A DNA stretch of 64,000 nt from Sipunculus nudus (GCA_026874595.1 CM049313.1:52689659-52753658); one strand, 5' to 3'; counted from the first letter of the stretch, positions 12,246 to 23,690 are shown. The notes: a model not told the origin generated them from the sequence alone. Numbers and translations: made by a program.

Positions 12246-14117
12246 TTTTTTTTCGGTACAAAGCTATCAACCTGAAAAACCTCTAATCTTTCAAAAGGAT
12301 AAGGAAAAATCCGGCCCATCTGTCCAAATGTGTCTGAGTCTGTACTGTTTTGACATTAATGCATATGTTGCCCCCTGACAGAAAAAAAATGACCATGTTA
12401 ATGATCTTGTGCGCATGCGTTACAAAACAAATGCTCCTTATGGCTTTTGGGCGTTGGCTCAGAAGACCACATCTGACAGAAAATTAGGGAGCGTCAGGCA
12501 GCATGCAGCGTTCAAATGCTAACACATGGACAATGGTTAACAATGCTGAAACTGTCAAGTTTTAACTTGCTCATAATAAATATAATGAATATAGAATATC
12601 CAGATGTTCATCTTTCCATTGATATAATTTTTATCATGAAATATAGGATGATTGTTGCCAGGTTAGCCCGCCTGTCAAAATACCCTTCACCGTGTGTTAC
12701 GGTGGCACGATGAGGCATGGTCAGGAAAAAATGAGAGAGATGCGTACTTTAAAATCGTTTGCGGCATTTTTAGCGACGCTGTATGAATTAAAAAAATAAA
12801 ATATGAGGATTATGATATCGTAAGGTTTCGAATGCTGGTTGAGGATCGTTTCTGGGGCAATTATGATTGACATAGTCATAGATTGTCAAAAGCAAAATTT
12901 CTAGAATATTTACAAACATTTTTACCCAAGTAGGAAAAATCGTTAGTCTGATTTGAATAGTACTCAACTTATTCTAATAACTGGTGAAAATTCTTTTTTT
13001 TTTATTTATGCGCAACTAATGTTTTGCGCATCCCCTTTTTTGCAATGGATTGTACAATTTGGAAAACTGACAGCGGCCGGCCGCGTCCGAGGGCCAAGAC
13101 GGCCTAGCGTCACCGGGTATGTGTATCAAGCAAAACATATATGGGGTAAAATATTATGAAAGGTATTGCAAGTTAAGTAGTCTGGATGTTTTACGGGATA
13201 AGTATCATTACTGGTTTGAATGTGAGCCTAATAGTTTGTCGAGGTTGCACTATACACCTACAACTGTTGCGCGTCTTCCTGATGAGATAAAATTGATTCG
13301 TTTGTTTAATATAAGAAGAAAGTATGATCTTAAAAATATTTGCTGGGTTTTAAAGCTCATTCTGCATTATAAGTTTACAAACGGGTTGTCCCCTTGAATC
13401 ATTACATCTTGTTTTAAGACAATATTGGTCTTTCCAGAAAACTGAGATTCTAAAAAGTTAGGGGACAAAATTAAGAAAGAATGTTAAAGTGACTTATTCT
13501 CAAGAATTGTTAGATCCTTTCAGAATTAACGTTTTTATTATGTCAAGATGATGGATGAAAACTGATCTTTCATTGTTAGACGCAAAGTACTAATTGCCAA
13601 GTGAAAGTAAAATAAATGTTACTGACAAAACGATATGATTCGGGTGACGGCTTGGCCTTTTTTATACAGAGTTAATGGATAAGCCTTATTACGCAGTAAA
13701 AGTAAAAATAAAATGGTGATATGAAGAATAATGGTACATCTAGATCAGCATTTTTACAAAAGTAAAACGAAACCGTGAAGGGTAAAACATTTTTGTACGA
13801 TTCGAAATCGTGTCATTTGCTGCTTTTATGACCTTAATGTAGATCGATTCTCGTCTCTTTCTACCATTCTCTGTAGATTGAATGTTTTCAACTTTACGGA
13901 TTATCCAGACTTTGCTCTGAAATAATACCTAGATTCTGATACATAACTTTTAAACATAAACCAAAATAATAAATAAAATATGATTCATTATTCAGTACAT
14001 ACACATAACCCCCACACACACCCTACCCGCGCCGTGAGTTTTGGATATTTACATAATTATTAAACAAGCAGGGACTTGATATGTTTGCTTTCGACTTCGG
14101 TAAGATGATATGGTGAT
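12246..14117. other. Mostly non-coding; possible coding relic at 13119-13397
   Basis: A palindrome TGCGCATGCG lies at 12410-12419 and GCGGCCGGCCGC at 13073-13084. The plus-strand open frame 13119-13397 (92 codons) has a less biased composition than most here. Its C-terminal part (LFNIRRKYDLKNICWVLK) weakly resembles the region after the palm domain in non-LTR reverse transcriptases. That resemblance is from memory and weak. Nothing else is recognisable. Confidence 0.25.
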
Positions 14118-14548
14118 ACCGGCTTCTGTTGCTCAGGGGTAGAGCGCAGGACTCAAAGCCGGGCGATCGTGAGTTCGAATCTCAGCCGAGGCGGTGAGGT
14201 TTTTCACGGTCGGCCCCCACCCAGGGTGAGCGCTCTGCAGGCTTAATGGGAAGGTCGTGCCCAACGGCCGTGTTTCACTCACAAACGAGTGCGCCTTTCG
14301 GGGGTCCTCGGTGGTATGATTACCAACCCAGGGCCCGCAGGTGCAGTAGTCACCGGGCCTGGTTAACGCCAGGATATAAAATGAGAGGAAGCGTGTGATA
14401 CTGCCCTGTCACGTAGTCCGAAACCGGAATGGAAATCTGCAGATGTACATATACTTAGTTAAGGCAGCATTAAAAAAAATGGAGGCAGTTACCTCCGACA
14501 AAAAAATATTTGAAAAAAAAATAAATAAATAAATAAATAAAAAAAAAG
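14118..14548 (+). mobile_element. tRNA-derived SINE, family S1, full length
   Basis: A tRNA-like head carries an A-box-like stretch (TTGCTCAGGGGTAGAGC, 14129-14145) and a B-box (AGTTCGAATCT, 14172-14182), the internal promoter of RNA polymerase III. A body of about 280 bp follows, including CTTAATGGGAAGGTCGTGCC and GTGGTATGATTACCAACCC. The 3' end has GGAGGCAGTTACCTCC and an (AAAT)n/A-rich tail at about 14507-14548. Inverted copies at 16640-16835 and 47866-48115 share the head and body, which supports a real family. I do not recognise a named SINE. Confidence 0.75.
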
Positions 14549-15888
14549 ATGATATGGTGAAAATGTGAACACTGAAGTATACATCTACACAGTCTGCTCC
14601 AAGAGCAGGAGCCAATCGCATTTCTTCGGAGAATCAAGATATTCATGTAATTTGACAGTTCAATGTATTAAGTAAGCTGCAGTGAAAAGAGAGCATTTGA
14701 AAAAGACCCAAAAATGTGTCAATATAAAATAGATTAGGAGTTGGATAGCCTTTAACAAATGGTGCGTGACACTATAAAAGTTTCGATTCCTAAAGGACAC
14801 AGTACGAAAGTATAAAGATGCTAAGAGAGCCCTTACTTGACATTACAATCGCAACGATGGTATTTTGGCACATTTTTGGCTGTAGAGTACGTATAAGAGA
14901 TAAATTCTGCAGTAATCTAATATTCCATTTAATGCTCAAGCAAAGTTTAAAAATTGTAACAGATGCTTACACAAAAATGACACAATTATACCAACTTTCT
15001 CTCAAAAGTTAATTTAATGTTAGTATTAAGCGTAAGCTAGAACATTTCTGGTGATATTTCCTCGAAGGAATTGTTGAGATAATTTGGTGTGGCGGGAGGA
15101 TAAAGCCCTATTTTTAAAAGGCGTTGCTTTGCTAACAGTGCTTCTAATGGGATTGTAAAAAGTATCAGACTAATTATTATAGATTACAATTTTACGTATG
15201 GCAGACACTTTGAGGATAATCGGATTTATCGTTGCACTAAAATAGTTAAAATCCCTTGTACAATGTACATATGACATTATTACCTCTGGATCTGTCACTT
15301 TTCGAGTTAAATCACAATATAAATTAAATTTCTCTTCTGTGTATGTATATTTATTGTGTTTGACACGTAATTACGGCTTCTAAAAACTTTAGTTGACATT
15401 ATCAACTTATGTAACAACATCACTCATCCTCTATGGTCGCTGATGGTACAAGAACCACGCTACGTGAGTTAATTAATTGGGTCACGTACTGAGGGGTTTT
15501 TACCATCGCTATACACGATTAGTCTTTAAGAGCCCGTCGTCTGAGCCTCAAGCGACAAATGAAATACGTGATGGCAGTTGGCAAATCACTATTGAGATGG
15601 AAGTTTCTGCCTCATTAGCGGGGTGTCAGTGCGCAATGTATTACAACTAACGGAGAGAACGATAAGCTGTATTAGTTCATGATATGGGAACAGAGGCCTG
15701 GAAATATTATAATTTTATATCAAGTCTGAAAAAAAGTATTAACTCTATTATGTATTGTCCCATTTTAAATCAAATTAAACCCATCCCAACATCAAGTATG
15801 ATAAATAGGACGCATATAATCGCAAACTCACTATTTAGCACATTTTGGCTCTAGAGTATTACAGATAAACAATCCATCTTCATAGTCT
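14549..15888. other. Non-coding stretch
   Basis: I see nothing identifiable. The longest open frame (64 codons, 14818-15012, plus) shows no motif. Confidence 0.5.
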
Positions 15889-16037
15889 TGATATTCCATT
15901 ATATTTTGTATAGGTGTCTGGTATCCCTTTTCCCTTGCTGTATGAGAATTGGCATTTCAATTTGATATTCCACTGAAATGCCAATTCTCATACAGCAAGG
16001 GAAAAGGGATACCAGACACCTACACAAAATATGAATG
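15889..16037. repeat. Long, almost perfect inverted repeat (hairpin)
   Basis: The arms 15903-15959 and 15974-16030 are reverse complements over about 57 bp with a single mismatch (TATAGG against TGTAGG in the same orientation), around a 14-nt loop (15960-15973). With one 1-bp gap the pairing extends to GATATTCCATT on the left and AATGG on the right. The loop contains GATATTCCA again. RNA from either strand would fold into one long stem. No flanking target duplication or transposon end is evident, so a local inverted duplication (template switch) or a foldback/siRNA-type hairpin are the main options. Confidence 0.9.
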
Positions 16038-16639
16038 GTTTTTGTGTTAAAATCTACATGTTACATGAAAATGAGCAGAAAAGAGATTCAGTCCATTATT
16101 GAACTTAAATATTATATGTGATAATTGTTATTATAATACAGAGAGTGATACTATGGGATATGTTGATTTTACGGATACCTGGACCCCCTGACACATCGAA
16201 ATAAACGCTTAAACTAGTATCATTCCATGTGACAAAAACGGAACCCGTGGGTATCTAACTGTTCACGCATTATCTTTCATTATATTAAATTTTTAAATCG
16301 GCAAAGTAGTCTTTCAGTTATCTTGAAACAAAACTCCAAGAAACAAACTAAGATATAATATTTTATTGATTTTGATAATCACCTTCATCTGTATGGTAAG
16401 TTCAAAAGCTGATCAGCTGACAGGTTGAGGTAAGCGCCTCTATTTGTATAAAGCTGACTTGTCTATTTCTTAACCTAAGTATGTACATGTTGATCTGCAG
16501 AGTTACGTTTCAGTTTTGAAATACATGAGAGGATGGTAGCACCTACTTCCTGTCATCTATTCTATATCCTGGTGTCACCCAGGCACGTGGTCTACCGCAT
16601 CTGTAGGTTCTTGTTGAGTAATCATCCCGTTTGCTGGCT
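16038..16639. other. Non-coding stretch
   Basis: I see no gene or recognisable repeat here. Confidence 0.45.
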
Positions 16640-16835
16640 CATAAAATCGAAGAACCTACCAAAGATGAAATTGTTTAAAGTTATACACGGCTGTAGGGTA
16701 CAGCCTTCCTATTAAGCATGGAGAGCGCCCGCCTTGGGTCGGAACGACCGTGAAATTCAATTCGCCTTGGCTGAGATTTGGACTCACGACCTCCCGGCTG
16801 TCATTTCTGTGCCTACCAGAAGTCTGTGGAAGATT
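16640..16835 (-). mobile_element. SINE family S1 copy, minus strand
   Basis: Read on the minus strand it gives GCCGGGAGGTCGTGAGT, then AAATCTCAGCCAAGGCG, then TTTCACGGTCG, then GGGCGCTCTCCATGCTTAAT, then AAGGCTGTACC. These are the same blocks in the same order as in the copy at 14118-14548. The B-box is damaged (AGTCCAAATCT in place of AGTTCGAATCT). The 3' body is truncated. Confidence 0.7.
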
Positions 16836-17329
16836 AACTCAAGCGCAGTGACGTGATATATGTCTGAGCGGGATAACAATAGAAGTACTGATACAGTCGG
16901 TTTTTATTGAGGTAAGGTCAATAGGTTTAAATACGACCTCACCATCTTCGAAGCATCATAAAACTGAGCAGCTGTTGTCGGTTCGAAACGTCTGTGTACT
17001 TGGTTAGTCCCGATCCGTCACTGTCTAGCCTGTTAGTCCGGACTTGACGAACGTCTGATACCATCAGCTGTAGGCAGCTGGGTCGCATTAAACCAAGTCA
17101 TTCTGAGCCAAGAATCATCTCAAGCAGCAGGCCGGACGACAACAGTTGGACAAGTAGGATCCTACTCATGGTCTAATCTTTAACAAATAACGCAGCTACA
17201 GTCGAATAAAATACTGTTTTATTTGGACTAATTGGCAAATATCCGCCTACTTTATGTAGAATGGTCTTCTAGGGATTCAGTTTGTTGTCATTCGCTACAT
17301 CACGTCCTTTGGATCAGTTGTTGCAAGGA
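16836..17329. other. Non-coding stretch
   Basis: I see no gene or repeat that I can name. Confidence 0.4.
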
Positions 17330-17640
17330 AAATGTGTGTGTATGCGTGTTTAATTAAAAAATAACTCACGCAATCATGAACGGAATCATATGAAATTTTT
17401 CGGGATCTCGGCAATGGGCCAGTGAAGAATCTTTTAGATTTCGATGTAGATCCTGCACATGATCCGGTTTCAAGAACGTTATTAAGGGATATTAAAAAAT
17501 GTAATGTCACTTATGCATAAATAAACCTGGCACCATGAGCCGAATAGGTGATTGAGACACAATTTTTGGAGTTTTCCACAATAGTAACCCCCACATGACT
17601 GAGGCTTGTATTCCTTAGAATGCATATTTCTTATTGATAT
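17330..17640 (+). repeat. Dispersed repeat R1, copy 1
   Basis: The sequence ATCATGAACGGAATCATATG, then GGCCAGTGAAGAAT, then GCACATGATCCGGTTTCAAG, then CCCCACATGACTGAGGCTTG, then TATTCCTTAGA recurs with moderate divergence at 48350-48660. The block order and spacing are the same. It shows no coding capacity or terminal repeats. In both places an inverted S1 SINE lies a few hundred base pairs to the left. Confidence 0.7.
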
Positions 17641-17929
17641 TGTTCACATATAATCATAAAAAAAGGAAAAATTAAAAAGAAATTAAATACCCTTTTTAAT
17701 TACCAAGTAGCTGTGTAAGAAAATATCTCTGGGTTGTGTTATAAGTGTTATAAATGTTCTAAGTATAGAAATTTTAAATAGCATGCCCTAAAGTAGTTGG
17801 TAATACGTCCAGTCCCTGCGGTCTGGGGTTAAGCCTGTCTGACAAATGAGCCCGTGTGGGGTACAGATCTGACAAGGGCAGGTGTCGGTCCATGACGGAC
17901 CCAGAGTTTTATGATAAAAGGGAAATTAT
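17641..17929. other. Non-coding stretch
   Basis: I see nothing identifiable. Confidence 0.4.
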
Positions 17930-18245
17930 CGGATAACCTGGCTTTCCGTAATTGGGCTTTCCCATGCCTAATGGGAACGTGGGGGTTAAAATCTCCAGGG
18001 AACCGGAGATGCCAGGCTGTGTTGACAGCACGAAAGGAACCGACGGTAATGCCAGTCAGAATATATCCGTGCGTAGGGGGTCACCTGGGACACATACAGT
18101 ATACAGATATCCCATAGGTAGGCACAAGGCTGGCCAAATTCGCAAGGTTGCCTGCATATGAACGTCTTAGGTACATGTATATCCATAGATAAGCCTTAAA
18201 AACTGGAGGAAGTTACCCAGACCAAAAATATTTTTTTTTTAAGTT
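17930..18245 (+). mobile_element. Possible SINE with S1-like 3' tail
   Basis: The last 70 bp (GTACATGTATATCC, then TAAGCCTTAAAAACTGGAGG, then AAGTTACCCAGACC, then an A/T-rich tail) parallel the 3' end of the S1 SINE at about 14435-14520. GCCTAATGGGAACGTGG near 17969 resembles the S1 body block. The tRNA-like head is missing. It may be a 5'-truncated or chimeric copy; the middle does not align well by eye. Confidence 0.4.
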
Positions 18246-19949
18246 ACAAATACTTTTTTAACGCTTACCAAAACAAACGTATATTGTGTTTGTAGTGTGC
18301 AGGTTGCGGACACCATGTTTCACTGGATATGGAACCATTTTCTGGTATTCACAAGTTGATCATTTCCGTACAATTTGAACAGAGATACAAACACTAACGT
18401 CATACGTCGATTTCCCAGCTCTTCCCGTTTTCCCATGAATTGACGTTTCATGGTTTCAATAAGCCTGAGCGTTATTGACATTTAGCCAATCGAACTTTTA
18501 GAACTGCATAATTTATAATTTAGTATAACCCCCATAGGACCCCCTTTTTTGTGCTTTATGGTTCTCGAAGCTGTAACGCTTCCCGCAAGTGCCTCTGGAA
18601 TTTTCCCTGCTTTTCAAATTACATGGACCCGTTAAGACCATGCATGGCCAGAAAGCATGGTCTGTCCGAGCCCCGAGTTTCCGTGCACTACGCGGTCTCA
18701 AGTACATCTTTAACTATAAGTCATTCTATTAACAAACGGGTTCTGCTGCCAGAGCCTAGAAACCTCCACCAATATCGTTTTATCAATCAAGCCTAGAGTT
18801 CATGTGTACACTTTTCATGTATAAATACTGCCATTCTTCAGTGAGCGGTTTCACCTGAAGAGTGACAGAACAAAACCATACGATTAGGTGGCTTATACAC
18901 GGGGACAAAGTAATCGTCCTTTGTCATAATGGAATTAAAAAATATTATGATGATTCTGATTACATCCAAAATTTAATGGATTGTTCACACTTTTTTCCAT
19001 AACATTATCAGCAAAATCCGTACTATTTTTTTTGTGTCAGTTTCCTTAGGGGCAAAACAAAAACATTTCTTTTCCAATGACTTGCACCGAAAGATTTTAA
19101 CTTGCATTTATATGGGAGCGTTGTCAGATTTGGACTAGAACTGCTTATTCAAGGTATCAACATATATCAGGACAAATATTTAATCCTGTTTGTATCTATT
19201 TACCTGAGCCTGTCTTTTCACTTTGGCAGCTACACGTTGTATTTTGGGTGCAAGAGCCCTCATCGACAAACATGTGTCTGTTTCATGCCTACAATTACCC
19301 TCAACTAGCACCTAAAGCATTTCATGTTATGTCCTTTGAGCTTCAAGTTATACAAAGTATCTTGTTTAACCTTTCACATTGCTGTAGCCATATAATTTCT
19401 TTTAATTATTTTCACAGCAGATGGCTTCTATAAGCAGTCGTTATATTTACTATGTTGTCAACACTCCAAAGACATGATGCTGTACTCATTTTATTTATCG
19501 TTAAAAACTCTCGCTTTTAATTCGTAGGCCGCATATGTGCCTCAATTTGTTTTTCGAAACGTATTTTATTTGTGTGATTTGTTGACAAGACAGAATTGCC
19601 ATTCTTTGCTGACCTTTCATAGACGCAAGGGTGTCCTTAGGAATTCCAACACATTTAATCTTTATATAATTTAATGAACCACCTGGTAAAAATCTTTGCC
19701 GAAAGCATAAGATTAAAATTGGAGACATTCAGTTCCTTTTACAGAACTATTGATCTTATAGAACTGTGGGTTTTACACGGCTGGACCTTTTAATAAGGAA
19801 TTTGCAAAGAATTTTCATTCCGGCGGCATTTCGGTTCATTCCGCCTCTAGTGTGACGACATCTTTTGGAATGCTGGAAAGGGCCCTGTCGATCAGGAGAG
19901 TCCTATAGGGCACAAGAAAATGCTCAAAATACGGCATTCTGTCACTACC
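18246..19949. other. Non-coding stretch with a small hairpin
   Basis: No gene is supported. Near 18835-18860, TCTTCAGTGA and TCACCTGAAGA form a short imperfect hairpin around GCGGTT. Open frames up to 81 codons show no motifs. Confidence 0.4.
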
Positions 19950-19959
19950 GTGACGTCAC
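19950..19959. promoter_or_regulatory. CRE-type palindrome GTGACGTCAC
   Basis: This is the full 10-bp CRE palindrome, identical to the one around 8496-8505. As a single motif in AT-rich DNA it may be chance or part of a repeat. Confidence 0.2.
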
Positions 19960-20004
19960 CTCGCTGGTTCAAATAAAAGTGTGAAAATACATGGAATTAA
20001 GGGT

Positions 20005-20115
20005 TGGTGATCTGTCTTAGATAAGTAGTTAAGGCAGCCGCACCGGAAATCGGAAGATCGTGGGTTCGATTCTCACCTGCAGTGAACAATCTTTTCTGTA
20101 TACCATTTCTATCTA
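20005..20115 (+). mobile_element. tRNA-derived SINE head
   Basis: A consensus-like B-box GGTTCGATTCT (20063-20073) is preceded by a tRNA-like segment with TTAGATAAGTAGTTAAGGC as a weak A-box. The following GTGAACAATCTTTTCTGTAT, then ACCATTTC and TATCTAT, is echoed at 20214-20247. It runs directly into a long (AT)n tract. The head differs from the S1 family. Confidence 0.55.
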
Positions 20116-20118
20116 TCT

Positions 20119-20121
<3 letters not shown>

Positions 20122-20188
<67 letters not shown>
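20122..20188. repeat. (AT)n microsatellite
   Basis: This is a pure alternating AT tract of about 66 bp at the tail of the SINE head and adjoining an inverted repeat. Confidence 0.95.
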
Positions 20189-20190
<2 letters not shown>

Positions 20191-20249
20191 TGGAAAGGGT
20201 ATACAGAGAAAAGTGAACCACTTTTCTGTGTATACCCTTTCCATCTATA
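20185..20249. repeat. Inverted repeat beside the AT tract
   Basis: The arms 20185-20215 and 20219-20249 (31 bp each, one mismatch) are separated by 3 nt. The right arm resembles the SINE downstream segment at 20083-20115, so the left arm could be an inverted extra copy of the same segment. Confidence 0.85.
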
Positions 20250-20397
20250 AAACAATGAACCAGCATGGCTTGTCATACATCTATATATATATATATATGT
20301 ACAGTTACACATTAACACGTGTTTTTATGTATTTGCAATCTTCATTTTCAATCTTCATTTTCGTAACTGGATTCGTTCTGCAAGCATATAAACTATT

Positions 20398-20400
<3 letters not shown>

Positions 20401-20467
<67 letters not shown>
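20401..20467. repeat. (AT)n microsatellite
   Basis: This is a second pure AT tract of about 66 bp. A shorter one lies at about 20281-20298. Confidence 0.95.
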
Positions 20468-20468
<1 letters not shown>

Positions 20469-22799
20469 TCCTGACAGGTCCGGGCCATATTGACCACACA
20501 TTTTCGAGCATATTTTCATCAGGAGGGCTCAACAGGGCCCGCCTCGAGTCTCATTGGGTCCAGTTAAATGCCTGTTAATTAAAATGAATAGGAAGGGCTT
20601 TTGGGGACATGCGCCAAGGAGTTTCAAAGGACACAAGAAAAGGCTCTGACGAGGAAGTCTCATTTGTCATAGTCGCCGGGGGTCAAAAGGCCTGGGTTTA
20701 CCATGTGTCGGGGCTCATTATAATGCTTGAACCTGCCGCCATACCGGAGTGATTTGAAATTCTGGTTACTGGTATATCAAAATGGTCAGGCAAATATAAC
20801 AACTGATTTTAGTACAACGTACATCCATGAAATACAAAAACCAAAATTGATATTTATATTCATTGATCTTACAGGGGGCGGAGGGACTCGGAAAACATAC
20901 AGTTTCGTTCCGGAAGTATAATCCTTTTTTAAATCAAAATATATTCTATTGCTCTTTCTTTTAACGTTAAACTCAAGCATGAATATTACATTTATGTTGT
21001 GTGTTAGTTGATTTGTTTTTTTAAATGTGTTTGTGAAGAGATTTTATTCTATTTAAATTTATTGGCTATGTTGTGTGTGCGCTAGGGGAAGGCTGAATTT
21101 CATTTTGTTAATTAAGTCAGTGTTCCTTTATTTGCATGCTCTATATGATGTCGACCATGAAATTTTCTGAACGCATATTGCTTCCTATTATAATGTAAAC
21201 CCAAGTATTGATGCGTTTGTGATTCCAGATGTCAAATATATTTCATACAACCAAACATAGGCCTGACCTTATTAATAATTAAACGTTTTTATCATACATG
21301 GTGAACGTCTTTATAGAAAGTAAACAAATCGTTGACGGGTGCTTGGATCTGTTTGATGAAAAATGATGCATCCCGATTTATGTAAACAGTGATATATTGA
21401 ATATAAAAAGAAAAACAGGTGTCTTCTTAATTTTGTTTTTAGTTATAATTTTATCTGGATTATTTTTTAATGCACAACATATATAATCAAGGCTAACCTG
21501 TCATCACGGTTAAGGTTCGGTCCATGTTAATAATGTGCATTAGTTAGCACTTTATATCATTATAAAGACTAGCTCTCACCCCTTGCATACATGAAATTGG
21601 TCTTGCATTCAGCATGCATTCATAAGACCTCAAGATGACATTTTTGTCAACGTATCATGATTGATAAGGTATATAGATGAGAGTGTACTTGGCAAGCAGC
21701 TAAAAAAATAAGCGGTTTAGTGCATCCCTCTCTTACGACCCATTCTTTAATACCACTTCAAAAGTAAAGATAGCTTCGGGCTTAAACCGAATACAAATTT
21801 GATTAGATATGTAAAACTGAATGTGTATAATCACAAAGAAAGTAGGTGGAGGGGGCCTGTAAACCTTTTTTTTTACCGCCTCAACAAAAATACCTGTCGG
21901 GGGCGTTGCTTGCTTTCGAGTAGTCTGTCACTATCGTGGGTCTGAAAACGAGAACCCGAAAATATACGTGCAGATCCGCTCATTTGGTATGGTGCCGGGA
22001 TTGTAATATTTCGCTCAACTCATGTAGTTTGGTCTCCCCGTTCCCGAGGCAGCGGAAATCTAACGCTTTTATAAAAGCTCCGATTAGATATATAGGTGCT
22101 GTCGATAATACGCTTTGAAAAAATGGGTATTTCCCCACAGGATTAAATTGCTCTGGAAACGTCTACATACAGTCACTGGTGTTGAATAAGAATACTGAAT
22201 CGGGAAGATTGTCTAGACATAGACTCAGCAGTTCCCATTAAATGAACGACAATTATTCTTAAAGTTTGATACCAAATTAAAGCAGAAAACATTAAAAGAA
22301 TTCATTATTCCAGAGAGTCCGTGACTTAAACATATACTCCCAATGTAATAAATAATACCTCGATCTCACAGAGAAGACCAAATAATGATACAAATTACGT
22401 TGGGGCTAATAGTTAGCATGTAAAAACCTGAACTCATAAAACTCATGAGTCCGTCGCGAGAATGTATTATCATATCGCTAGCTTTATGATTATATGTTCC
22501 TGAATGGCCTGTATGCTTCAAAATGCAAATTTATTTAACGTCAGTAATATATTAAACTGTGTTCACATTTTTATCTATCACCATATTTTGCAGGGCCTGA
22601 ATAACGGACACTCATTATCATAACTTAAATGAGTCAGATACGTTTCATGAGTAGGGCAATTAAGGTCCTGCCGACAGATGTGTGTAATGTGGCCCTCACT
22701 TGTCCGAATCTTTGTCAACATGTTTATTTGGAGCTGATTAAGAGGTTACGCAACCATGTATTCCCTGTCTCGAGACCTGAATCAATTTAGTAATTGAAT
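20468..22799. other. Non-coding stretch; repeat fragment near 22020-22060
   Basis: No gene is supported. The block CCCGAGGCAGCGGAAATCT, then AACGC (about 22037-22060), recurs inverted near 29065-29095, so part of this stretch belongs to an unnamed dispersed repeat. Confidence 0.4.
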
Positions 22800-22990
22800 A
22801 AAACGGTGGGAGCAATAGCTCAGCGCAAAGGCACTTGCCATAATGTATTCACCGAGTGAGCGAAATTACAAGCATCACTGGGCCCATCCCCCTGTCACCC
22901 ATCTAATCAACCATCCCAGTAATTAAACAAGGTTCCCTTACTTTGACTGCCCATCAACTCATTTATGCTAATGTCACTTTACTTAAGGCT
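22800..22990 (+). mobile_element. SINE-like repeat S2, plus copy
   Basis: AATAGCTCAGCGCAAAGGC resembles a tRNA A-box region, followed by a degenerate B-box area. The block ATCACTGGGCCCATCCCCCT and the block ACTTTGACTGCCCATCA recur inverted at 23505-23690. About 110 bp align at roughly three-quarters identity by eye. The two copies face each other across about 540 bp. Confidence 0.6.
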
Positions 22991-23504
22991 TAAAACAATT
23001 TTTTCAATCTTCTTACTTGGCTGCTATATGTATTCTCATGCATTGGTATACCACAAGGTATGAACGCTGATATAAACAGAGGAGAGGTCAAGCAAAAAGA
23101 TCGTCATGACTGTTTATGAATATTCAAATATCAGGAGCAACAGGCCAAATTATGCTGGTGTCTTCATAAATATGAGGATATTGAGTCTTATTAGCATACG
23201 GGGGTCAAGGTTTACAGTTACCTAATAATCAAATTAGCCCATCTGTAAGCAGAATACTTACAAACCACTGCATATTCACCATACAACCACCTGAAGGGGC
23301 AAGTGATTCCCAGGCAAAACTTTCTAGATATGTTAAGTTCTTCTTTTTTTCTAAAATTACATGATATCTTGCTTTTAAAGGCGAGAAGATGCAATTAGTT
23401 TGAAAAAATAACCAGAACAGAACAGTTGCATGTATAATTAGTACAAGGTTTTAATGGAGTGTTTCCATTGACTGATACCTACCGAGTTCTTTATAGCACA
23501 ATTT
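22991..23504. other. Non-coding spacer between inverted S2 copies
   Basis: I see no gene or other repeat here. Confidence 0.4.
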
Positions 23505-23690
23505 AGGCTGATGGGCAGTCAAAGTAAGTGAACCATGTTAAATAAGTTGGTAGGTTGGTTAGATAGGTAACAGGGGGATGGGCCCAGTGATATCCCCCAC
23601 TCGATAATATTACGTGCATTGTTTCAAGTGCATGTGGCCCAGCGCGTCTTTGGACTAGGCTTATTACATGAGTGTGTGATGTAGCCATTG
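23505..23690 (-). mobile_element. SINE-like repeat S2, minus copy
   Basis: The reverse complement gives GAGTGGGGGATATCACTGGG, then CCCATCCCCCTGTTACC, then ACTTTGACTGCCCATCA, matching the plus copy in order. The upstream part (AAGACGCGCTGGGCC) would be the tRNA-like head but is degraded. The pair could also be read as terminal inverted repeats of one element; the tRNA-like head at 22810 favours two SINEs. Confidence 0.55.

Noticed and set aside
14121-14193. Possible functional tRNA gene
   Set aside because: A- and B-boxes are present, but the cloverleaf is imperfect and a SINE body with an A-rich tail follows; inverted copies of the whole unit exist.
15889-16037. Conventional microRNA gene
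   Set aside because: The stem is too long and too perfect for a typical animal pri-miRNA, which has about 33 bp with bulges.
20060-20578. 172-codon plus-strand open frame rich in Tyr-Ile
   Set aside because: It is mostly translation of (AT)n microsatellites, with a SINE head and unique DNA between. It is not a protein.
22875-23590. Single MITE with 110-bp terminal repeats
   Set aside because: A tRNA-like segment precedes the left copy and a degraded one the right, so two facing SINEs are the simpler reading. Not excluded.
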